Origin: Ectocarpus siliculosus
Lineage: Eukaryota > Sar > Phaeophyceae > Ectocarpales > Ectocarpaceae
Direction of reading: 5' to 3'
Length of the DNA stretch: 50,780 nucleotides
NCBI GenBank assembly: GCA_000310025.1
Contig: FN648694.1
Coordinates: 20,349-71,128 of the forward strand
Positions 34,601 to 44,005 of this stretch are shown piece by piece. The notes beneath the pieces were generated by a model that worked only from the letters and a program-made list of their open reading frames with translations, searched no databases and was not told the origin of the DNA. Both the position numbers and the translations under genes were made by a program. Position 1 is the first letter of the stretch. Every line of letters starts with the position of its first letter.

Positions 34601-36154
34601 TACATCTCTTTCGAGATGGAACCGGGAGGATGCGGGATGCGAGCAGGCGTTGTGGGGGCGGGGGGGAGGCGAAGAACACCCGGTCGTAAGGGATTGTTTG
34701 CGGGGTTCCTCTGTACGCCTGCTCCTGCTCAGCCCGTTTGTCGGGTTAACTTATCGCGAATCACCCCTTGTCCAGGCGGAGCAACTGGTTGGGTTTCGAG
34801 ACAGTTCGATTTTACCGCGTCGCGTATGAGGACACTTCCCAGGCCGTTTTTCTCCTCAAGCGCAAAACTCGAAGAACTATAGGAAGACATGCATATCATG
34901 TACACGTTGTAGGCGGTTTGAAAGCTGCTACGGCTACAATCACAGTATAACCGGAGAGAGGTACTCTGAGTGCTGCATCTTGTTGACAGCCGTCGGAGGC
35001 AAGAGATTGCCGAACTTTAGTTTGGGTGACGGCGATTTTCACCTGTGAGAGCACTCCACAGGCGGTCTTCCTGAGGGACGTAAGCGGCGTTCTCCAAGAA
35101 GAAGGACTTGGACATCGCCTTGCCGTTGACGGTTACGTCGCCCGTGATGTCCAGGCCCTTCGTGCCAGCCGAGACCTGTCCTCAACACAAGCCCCCCCCC
35201 CACCCCCCGACGGGAATCGTTTCGTTGGACGGGACGGGGTGGGCAAAGCACAAAGGGGGGGAGGTCAATGGGGAAAAGCCGAGACATGATCGAGGCTTGA
35301 CGGTGTAGGGGAGACACCAGCGAGCGCTTGAGCTCCCGGTTGCGCCGCGAAACATTCGCCGTACCAAAAAGATGGGGCGTGGGGGGAGAGAAAGAACTTG
35401 ACGATTCCAACCAAGAAGAGAAATGCAATTGACACGAACTAAATGTGAGCAAGACCCGCAGTATGAGCACGCCTTCTTCTTACGCGCACGTGGTCACGAG
35501 CCTGATCCACTCTACGAGCACAAAACCCTCTCGACCTCGCACGCCGTCATGACACATCTACGTACCTTTCCGACGAGCACGTCGAGCAGAGACGTCTTGC
35601 CCGCTCCGCTAGAGCCGATAATGGCCAAGATCTGCCCTGACTCCACGGCTCCACTGACTCCCCCGAGGATGTGTTTGACGCCAGCCTCCCCCCCCATCAG
35701 AGACGCCTTCATCTTCGAAACCTCTACGCTGAAACGCACGTCGCGAAAGCGGAAGTCCACCTGAAGGAAATGTTCCGTTGTTTGGAGGCAGGCGTGGGTT
35801 GGACAGTCGCGGAGGTCGTCAAGCTGGTTCACTGGTAGAAAAACCATGTTGGAAAACACAAGCAGCTATACCTGAGACGAGCAAGTCCTGCTCCAAACGG
35901 CGCCGGGGTGTAAATATGTTCGCAGAAATACCCAAACTTCAGATGGGGTTGCAGCCTCTCCATTTGCTCCGATCCGATCCACTTGATCCCCTATCGCTAC
36001 CCACGAGGGTTATCAGCAACGGTTCAGATGGTGCGGAACATTTTCCCACCTTCTGGTCGCCGGGAGATTTCCAGGGTTTGCTCAAGGGCTCCGCCGGGCA
36101 GACGCGGCTGCTGCCGACCTCCACATCTTCACCAGCTACAGCTGAAGAGGCCAT
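25672..36154 (-). CDS. ABCG (WHITE/PDR)-type half-transporter
   Basis: ATP-driven membrane exporter with the nucleotide-binding domain before the membrane domain, as in ABCG half-transporters that dimerise. Exons in transcript order: 36050-36154, 35566-35760, 35043-35175, 34328-34449, 33622-33718, 33192-33331, 32527-32649, 31881-32107, 30832-30873, 30450-30529, 29566-29630, 28656-28786, 28155-28236, 27311-27372, 26591-26656, 26082-26178, 25672-25806. All are in phase: 633 residues and TGA, the usual family length. Walker A GSSGAGKT is at about 84-91, Q-loop YVPQED in exon 3, signature ISGGQKRR at about 194, Walker B FLDEPTSGLD at about 218 and H-loop SVHQPS at about 252. Membrane segments follow (FMSFFLGLV, VPFVLLIALC, FILLMFLMLF, GIAVFASCLSMFF), then a cysteine-containing loop (CVTC) and a final helix. 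Two donors appear to be GC. The substrate cannot be told. The first exon rests on phase and position only. Confidence 0.93.
28805..28900 (+). repeat. G-run-linked dispersed repeat, copy C
   Basis: After a run of G comes GCGTACTCTTATATTTTGCATG, then CCGTTGCGATTAGACCATTG, ACCACGCG and a short CCTCGAGAGG palindrome. It is a diverged relative of the copies at 4.7 and 11.7 kb, immediately beyond the acceptor of ABC transporter exon 28656-28786. Confidence 0.65.
28905..28965 (+). repeat. G-run-linked dispersed repeat, copy D (short)
   Basis: After (GT)n comes TACTCATAGTCGTGCATG and CCGTAGTCGTTAGACCAGGG, then a G-run. The core is identical to the copies at 4.7 and 11.7 kb, and it lies directly after copy C in the same direction. 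Confidence 0.75.
29207..29233 (+). repeat. Interstitial TTAGGG telomere-like repeat
   Basis: Four and a half units (TTAGGG, TTAGCG, TTAGGG, TTAGGG, TTA) lie in the ABC transporter intron between exons 29566-29630 and 28656-28786. A further TTAGGG-like sequence follows at once. Confidence 0.85.
29941..30062. repeat. Irregular minisatellite
   Basis: Three copies of a CTTTTCTTTGGAGCCTCG core followed by (T/C)ACA start near 29942, 29976 and 30021, in an intron of the ABC transporter. Confidence 0.75.
34484..34625 (+). repeat. G-run-linked dispersed repeat, two diverged tandem copies
   Basis: GGGGAATACTCATGTTTTGC followed by GTGCC starts the first copy. GGTACTCAATTCTGGCTTGC followed by CGTATG and GATCGTTGACCACG forms the second. 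Both follow G-runs and keep the order of the repeat core seen at 4.7, 11.7 and 28.9 kb. They lie in the ABC transporter intron upstream of exon 34328-34449. Confidence 0.55.
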
Positions 36155-37744
36155 GCTCTGACGAAGTACACCAACGCGGGTGAACGTGGAAATCAGGAAA
36201 ATTGCTGGTATTCTCTAAGCTAGAAGAATGGGGTCCTTTCCAAAGACGTTCGACGAATGGCGTCGGAACAAGTTACGTATTGAACTAAGTGACCCGGAAT
36301 AGTCTGGGTAGTGCTCGCGGACGCCTCTCTCGGAGTGACACAAAGATTCGCCAGACAAATCTTCATCTCTACTGGAGCTGGGAAGACTAAGATTCGACCA
36401 ACGACTGCCAGAAGACCATCAACAACAGCATGCGATGTTCGTGACGTATGCTAGCCCTATTCCGGGTAGAATTGATGGGATCCTACTTCCAGCATGTTTT
36501 CTTTTTTCCCACCCCGGTAGGATGTTCACTCAAACATTCGCGTGGGGCGAGAGCATGACATGACTGTCGAAGTAGCCGTGTGACATTGCGATATTTTCAA
36601 TATGTGGCGAGCTAATGATACTCCACGTGTGTTCAGTATGTTGTCTGTGACCACGGAAGGCATCCGCGTCAGTTGTGCCGGTACGAATGTTAGGAGACTG
36701 AGAGATTGGAACGGTTGTTAGTGAAGATAATAAGAAAAACATTCATCATATATTAGCCTTGAAAAATGATAATCTAGGGAGCAGAAAACCCGGAAAATGA
36801 CAGAAAAAAAGGCCTTTGATTGCTTGGTACTACCCAACGAGGCATTCAGTGCCATCTAAAATATTTGGAAGGTGTTACAGCCGCAGTACTGCTGTCGTTA
36901 ACGCCTCTCGATAGGTACACCACCCTCGACCACCTCATACATACAGCATCCCTCCCTGTGATTGTTTCGGCAGGTTGGATCGATACGTTGAAGAGAAACA
37001 GGCTTCGTGAGCCTCATCACAGACGAGACCTCCCTACACGCCCCCCAGAGGTGAACGGGGAGCTTCTCCCGATCCACAGTGACTGCTTGGTCGGAATAAG
37101 TGAAATTCAGATGCATATGTCGCGCTATGTATAGATTACGTCTTGAAGCTGTCGACAAACGATCGTGCGTGGCACGCGCAGCGTGCCCCTTGTCCAAGGC
37201 GATGGTAACTATCTTCAGTCGCATCGCCTGGAGCAACTACTAGTGAAATAGTCAATGTCCACTCACTAGAAGAACTGCTCGCGATCGGGAGCAGTCCTGC
37301 CTTGTGCCGAAAGCTCACCATGTGATACTGTGCTGTAGGTGTTTCAGCGGCGTCCTTCAGCGGTGGTAATCACAAGAAGAGCTGTGTTTGCGCCAAAGGT
37401 TCCGAGGTGCAAGGGTGGAAGAAGAGGGCGGGAAGGAAACAGGATTCAAACAAAGGCTGGTGGACGCACGTGGAGAACGGGAGGACGGGAACAGACCGCC
37501 TATGATACAACAATCACAGGGATCATCCCGTTGTTCGCTTGCGCCCCGGATTTTCCCCGCATCAACCTTTTGTCTGAGGGGTGCTTACGTGTACCACAGT
37601 GGAGAAAAATGGTTGACATAACAGCTGTCTTTGTGAAGAATGGCGCGGATCGGAGAGATAGCACCGGGGTCTGCAAAAAGAGTGCCACAAAGAACGGCAT
37701 GATTTATTCTGGACTTGCGCACCGGGTCGGAGAAACCGAAAACC

Positions 37745-37893
37745 TCAGTACGTGGGCCCGGGCCACTTCACCTTCACGCCGTTCTCTATGCCGCAGGTGA
37801 ACCACCCGTCGAGCGAGTTACATGTGGCGAGGGTATCACCGGGGTATCGGAGCAACACTCCTCCAAGAACGGTGGTGGTATTCAGTGTCGCAC
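37745..37893 (-). CDS. Tentative terminal exon of an unknown protein
   Basis: An acceptor with a pyrimidine tract (cttcaactcccatag) precedes a frame reading LGGVLLRYPGDTLATC, NSLDGWFTCGIENG, VKVKWPGPTY and TGA. Its incoming phase (one base from the previous exon) matches a donor at 39625 (minus strand), where a frame LVLRGQAREIETTATCALS ends in CTG then gtaagt. The two could be exons of one gene, but the 1.7 kb between them is unexplained and no family is recognised. Confidence 0.25.
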
Positions 37894-38602
37894 CTATGGG
37901 AGTTGAAGGTTGAAGCGCCGGGGGTGCGTGCTCGCTGCATGAAATTATTTGGGACGTCGGACCCACCATGGCAGAATCGCACCAGGGTGCCTTGAAAAAG
38001 CTAGACCGAAGTGATTAAGTTGCATTTTTCCGGGGTCGGAGAGATAGCACTAGTCGGAGAGATGGCATCGGTCGGAGTGATGGTCACCAGGGTGCGAACA
38101 TCAGCAGTTGCTGCTGTGTGTTCTGTGTTCTGTGTGCTGTGTTCTGTGTACTGCTGTGTTCCGTGCTCCGCGAAGCTCCGTGTTGGTGCCGTGGTTCTGC
38201 AGCGGTTCGTCTCTTGAGAACTGGTTCTAAACATTGTACAGACCAGCAGTACACACGCAGACTCCACCACATCCCGTTCGACTGCTGTGGGTATATCTCG
38301 AATGGGTAGTCTTTCTGTGTGTGTTTTTATTATTCCTTAATACAAGGCGCGCCTTCAGAGTGGGCTCATCAGAGCATAGCAGTAGTGTTATCAAGGCGTG
38401 ATGCAAGATGAAAGCAAAGGATGTGTTGGTTTGAATCAACTGCCAGCTGCCATCATTGACGTCTGCCAAGCTCGAAAAGCTCATCAACAAAAAACGAGGT
38501 CTATTTACACTCTGTTAGTGACTCTTTAGGACTAACCGATGTTGCACTTTGCAAGGCTAGGTTCCTCACGCGAGCAAGGCTAGGTTCCTCACCCCACATC
38601 TA

Positions 38603-38630
38603 CCCTAACCCTAACCCTAACCCTAACCCT
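38603..38630 (-). repeat. Interstitial CCCTAA telomere-like repeat
   Basis: Four CCCTAA units and a CCCT remainder, in opposite orientation to the tract at 29207-29233. They lie inside the inverted-repeat element. Confidence 0.9.
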
Positions 38631-38670
38631 CACCCACGGCCAAAGCACGGCCTAGCGGCCGCGAACTGGT

Positions 38671-38697
38671 CGAGAACGCGGCTGCGCCGCGTTCTCG
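38671..38697. repeat. Perfect GC-rich hairpin
   Basis: CGAGAACGCGGC, then TGC, then GCCGCGTTCTCG: 12 perfect base pairs with a three-base loop. No T-run follows, so it does not look like a terminator. Confidence 0.9.
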
Positions 38698-41354
38698 GAA
38701 TGCGGAACGGCGAGAGGGCGCTGGAGAGGGTCAAGGCTAGGAACCAACGCCGGACCAATCAGAGGGCGTAAAAGCCGTTAGATAGGAAGAGTCACTAACA
38801 GACTGCAAAAACTACTGCAAAAAACAGACGTGGTTTCAAGTGGTTTCGACTCGAACAGCCCAACGAACCCCAACGAACCAAAATAGATTTTTCTTTCCAT
38901 ACAAATAAATCTGTTTACAGCAGTCTTGGATGCCTGCCTCTTGCACGCTCCAACCTCTAGACTACCCTCTTTTGCGTTTCAAGCCGGTCACCCCAGTGGC
39001 CTAGTGCCCAACTATCCTTATTCTTGATGTCGTCGGGGACGGCAACGGTTGCTGCTGCTGATGGTGGTGGAGAGGACGTGTTTGTTGCGGGTTGAATGTT
39101 CGACTCTCTCTCGGAAACTTTCCGCTATTTACAACCATGAGCAGCACGCGAGCGCACGAACGAACCCAACGCATGGGGCACGGAGGTAACCTCGCGCCGA
39201 AATGACTGCACGCGGCGTGTGCTGGGCACGTGTTTCTTTCCCGGCGATCGAGTGCAACTGATGCTGAAGGGGAGGAATGTGCGTGAGCGAGGTTTGTGAA
39301 GAAAAACGAAAAAGGAGAAAAACAAAATGTGCGCTGCCTATATTCTTCAAGGACGACAGCAGTGCAACGAAAATTGAATCTCTTACTGGCTCTTTGTTGC
39401 AGCCTTTATCGCAGTCATCATCGCAGACGCGGGGGATACACAAAAGACATAATGCACAGCAACTGTGCCAGCGTGCACGCACCACGAAGGAGACAACGAC
39501 TTCTCGTGCTCTTCTTGTGGTTCTGACCAATCATCAGTGGTGGCGGCAGCAATGTTGAGTTGTTGGTAATTGGCGAGCGTTGGCAAGCGGTGCGCGAAAA
39601 AAATGCCTCTCAAATAATACTTACCAGAAAGCGCACACGTCGCTGTTGTCTCGATCTCCCTTGCTTGACCACGGAGGACGAGCCCGCTCACTCCACCATT
39701 AAAGGAGCAGTATAGCGTAGTGCTTTGTTTTTCCGAGGCTATAGATGGCGTTGCTCACGCTTGTCTGTCTGTGCGTCCAAGCAGCACAGCGTTTACAATT
39801 AATTTGCGATGGCAGACAAAACATTACGGAAGGGTTTGGCTGCCTATTTTACTCACCGAATATATATGTAATCGCCCGGCCCATCTCCAGTCGGCAACCA
39901 ACGGCATGATACGCAACCGTGCGGATAGTGCAGCAAACCCTTTTCGAGCATACTGGTTATATCCTTTTGGCAGTGGGCTTATTGCGTGCCTGGTGCGGCG
40001 CGCGCTGTGCGTGTGTATGTGCATCATCTCGTGTCTCCCTCTCCCCTCTCCTCGTGATGCCAAAATGAAATAGCAAAATGGGTAGGTGTATGTACCAATG
40101 TACCTAAGGAGGATTCTTGCAATTGCACAACTAGTCTGCTGCTGTTATTGTTGTAGACACACTCTGTCTGCCGATCGATCCGCAACAACACAGTTTTTGA
40201 GAACAAAATTGTTCCGCTTTTTTAGGTGGGGACTATATGTACAAAAAAAAAGCACCCACAAAACCAGTGACATCTCCCCTGTGGCCATCTGACTGTGTAC
40301 ATGATGCTTGTGTATTGGGAGGGGGGGGCAGCAGGAACATGTCGAAAGGGTTGGGTGTTCGGGTATGTACAGTATATATCGTGTGTGTGTGTGTGGTGAA
40401 CAAATGACCACAAAAAAAGTGTGTGTGTGTGCAGCTGTTTCTTGGATGCGGGGCAATGCTATTGTATACTCACTCCCTGTTTTCGTGCTAATCCCCTGGT
40501 TGACGGCGCGCGGCTATGGTGTCATTGTTGCTACACAGACACAATGCTGAGTGTTGTTAGCAGGCAAGCATTGGCAGGTAGGTGTAGATGAGAGTTTTGC
40601 GTGTGCGCGTGCCGGGTGCGCACTTTTTCATGCTTGGGGCCGCGTGTCATAAAACTCATCGGTACACACCTGAAATGTTATCGCTCGTTCGTTGCGGAAT
40701 GCCCTGTGTCAGTCGCACGTGGTCAGTGGCGAGGAGCAAAAGCAGCACGCACGTCGCTACAGCCGTGTAGTAGCCAGTAGGCTCCAGGTTCTATCGGAGA
40801 GGTCTCTTTTTCACGGGCTGCTCCGAATAACAAGGGAGGCTGTAGGCGTAGCTCAAGCACAACGAATGATGGCCGTTGGTTGGCTCCTCTCTTCTGGATC
40901 ACGTGCACAATGGCTGGATCTTCCTAGGGTACGGTAAGGATCCGCGGTGAAATCAGGTGGCGTTGCGGCGTTTTTCGGTACGGGATCTTTCTCACCTGCT
41001 CAACAACATGATTTAGTCGGCAAATTGAAGCCACGCATAGGCTGTAGTGTATACAGGGGGTGGTGGCAACGTGCCTGTGGAGCAACAACACCATGAATGA
41101 GTGTGTGTGTAGACCGACGCGCGGTGAACATCAACAGCGTAGAACTAAAGAGTTGACAAAAGAGTAAACCTAAAGATACTCGGACATCAGCCCGCCAACC
41201 AACCATCAGTTGAATTGTATGCATGCGCACGCGACTTGAAGAAGAAACTGGAAAGAGAGGCTTACTCGCAGGCGGTGGAATAACATTAGGTGTACTTACA
41301 ACCACCGCTCGGGCACAACCAATCACTCTGCGTGTGGATGTCATGAGTGTCGTC

Positions 41355-41384
41355 AGTGGCTTTCTGTGTACACAGAAAGTCACT
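41355..41384. repeat. 30-bp palindrome
   Basis: The central 20 bases CTTTCTGTGTACACAGAAAG are a perfect palindrome without loop. Four further pairs extend it beyond one G-T mismatch. It lies in a gene-poor stretch with no assigned function. Confidence 0.85.
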
Positions 41385-44005
41385 GCACGTCGTGGCTCTA
41401 GACCCCGCGCGGTGCTCGTCGACCTAGAACTAAAGAGTCCATCAACAGCAAGTTGAGTATTCTGAGAGCCAGTTGTGGGATGTGGTTAGCGTTTAGCCAG
41501 TCCTGCCCGCACCGTGTGAATGCAGTACACATACAGTAGTAATTATAGCGGAACAATCACTGCGCGCGGGACAGCCACTGCATCACGAGTTTGATGGCTG
41601 TATATCCGTAGTAGCATGTTGTATGCGTGCATGCATGTGGAGATGTGCATGTGGAGCAGTGATGGGTACTACTGAGCTGTTGTAGGTGATGGAGCAAAGT
41701 CAGAGAGGGACAGTCACCGCCGTTGGCAGGCTCGGGAACCGGTTGGACGAAGGGCGGACGGTCTACCACAAATTGAGCTCATGATTACCATACTCCTTGA
41801 AAAACGATAAAACAAAATGAAAAAAGCGAAAAAGATGATGGGCCACCCACCAAACAAACTGTCTAGCCAGGTGAAAAGCTTGCAGCGTGATAGGCCACCC
41901 GTCTGTCTATGCTGCTCTGAAGCCATTACCGTAGGTGCTTGCTGAGAACCAGGACAGCCTGCTAATGCGAGAAGTGGGACAGTCCTGCTACGCAACTCAA
42001 AGGCGACCCTCGAAGCGATGGTTAGAACATACTTCGTATGCCGTTGCTGCTGGCTGACCCCATCAGGGCTCCTCGCGGTTTGGATGGCATACTATAGATG
42101 AGAGTGAGAGTGAAAGAGAGAGGCGTGCTGGCCAGCTTCGAACACTACAACAGTAAAAAACAGAAAAACAATACCATCTACAATATAGTCTACCGTTGTT
42201 GAGGACAATGTATAAATTTAGGCACCCGAAAATCCAATCTAGGCTACAATGTTCGGGTCCCCTACGGAGACGTATGGCTTTCACGGTTGCAATTTTCGGG
42301 CCACAAGCGAACGGAACACAGCCAGTGTTTACGTGTCATACATGCACCTACTGCGAAACATAACTATGTAGACTATGTACTTTTAGTTAACAAGTGGTTG
42401 TCTTCTTCTTTCTCCGTTCACTGTTGTTGTGCGTCTCAAACACCCCGCCCCGCTCTCCCAATAAAATCGCTTAAAACCTCGTCGCTGGGTATACGTGAAC
42501 ATTACATGCGGCCAACAACATGCATCGCACGGCCCCGATATGTGGCCACCAAGCTAGGACGTTTCAACGACAGACCACCCAGAATCATTTGATGATGCCC
42601 GAAACGTTTTTGCGCGAAGTTGTTACAATTAGAAAACATCATTACAATATCTTAGTTTTAACTTGATATCCAAGACGCGCCAGAGGCTATGGAAGACGTC
42701 CCCGTCCGTTGGACTACTGACGTTAATAAGTACGGAACCTAGCGACCGGAACAGTTAAATGTGAAGACAACGACAACTAAGAACCTTGGTGACGGATTAT
42801 TGCTAGAGTAGGAATTCCACAACGAACCCCGGGCCTTCCAGCACGATACAACAGGAAACAAGAAAGACAACTAAAAGAGTGTGCAAGGTGTTGCGGAAAC
42901 AGGCGTGTAAATTCCTCGCCGACGCCACACCGGGCTGAACGAGGCAAGGCGCGCCGTTGGCCCCGCAACAAAAACATGATAAGGCAAGCGCGCGGGGCAG
43001 CTCGCAGGGCCGGCTCACCGACCGTCGTCGCCGTCTCCCGTCGTCGCACACAGAGTCGGCACGACCAGACGCGGCAGCGTGTGGATTCAGGTTCGGGCTC
43101 GTCGTTGTGAGGCGAGGCAGACAGCCATCACTACCCGCCGCCTGTTGCGCTAATTCTCGCCCACAACGCAAGCCCCCCACTCCGAAAAAAACCGACTGAA
43201 CTGTTAAGCGTGCGAGCTAGAGATAATTCGTTAACCCCTCCCTGGTGCCACCACATGAAATCCCAACCCACCAAAATCTCCATACATACCAAGTGTACGC
43301 GGGCGGACAGCTCGACTAAGACGACCGATATTTCTGTTTCTCTCTCCCTCTCTCTCTGACAGCTACATTTTACGACAAGGACAATGAATGCTCCACGAAT
43401 ATTATGACCTGGTCGCGGCAACACCAGTACAGCAAGCAACCCCAGCCAGCGCAATACGCGCGACTAACACCTTGTATTAATCATCTCCATACGCACATAT
43501 GGCGAGAGGAATCCATAAAAGGAGTATAGAGTGTATTCCCTTCTAGGGTCGAAGGAAGAGGCAACAGGGTCGCCCGCCAACCTTTCTCTGCTGGGGCTAT
43601 TCAGCACCAGTACAGTACCGAGACCAAGACAAACGGAACATTTCCGGGTTTTCTCCCGGCTGGAGAGAGATGTTCCGTGTCATTCGAGGGAGCGTCTCTC
43701 TGGCGGCCCAGAGAAACGTGGGGGAAAAAACAGGCACACACAACACATACCAAACACACAACACACGCACACGCCGAAGGACAAAACAATACCGAGGAGG
43801 CCGGGGGCACCCTGCTACTTGCGTCCTTCCTGTCCCCTCTAAGGAAACAATAAAAACTTGCTGCTAGGCTAAGGCTCACCACAATGTTGCCAGAAAAACA
43901 ACAGCTGTTTCTCACGGCAACAGAGCCACTAAATATCGTCACGGACAGCTTGTAATTGTTGGGTAATAAAACTTGGCTCGCAGAGATACAGCATGGTATT
44001 GATAC

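Larger units (their letters stand above)
38512..38801. mobile_element. Inverted-repeat element carrying telomere repeats and a hairpin
   Basis: The 15 bases CTGTTAGTGACTCTT at 38512-38526 recur exactly inverted at 38787-38801, with a further imperfect 15 bp of symmetry. Inside lie two direct copies of CAAGGCTAGGTTCCTCAC, a third related GGCTAGGAACC, four and a half CCCTAA units at 38603-38630 and a perfect 12-bp-arm hairpin at 38671-38697 with a TGC loop. There is no coding frame. Confidence 0.6.
36155..44005. other. Gene-poor region
   Basis: Between the ABC transporter start and the small unknown gene I find only a tentative terminal exon at 37745-37893, a TIR element at 38512-38801 and a palindrome at 41355-41384. 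The remaining open frames are short, lack paired splice sites and match no family recognised here. Confidence 0.55.

Noticed and set aside
36820-37236. Open frames of 104 (plus) and 112 (minus) codons facing each other
   Set aside because: Neither has recognisable motifs or good splice context.
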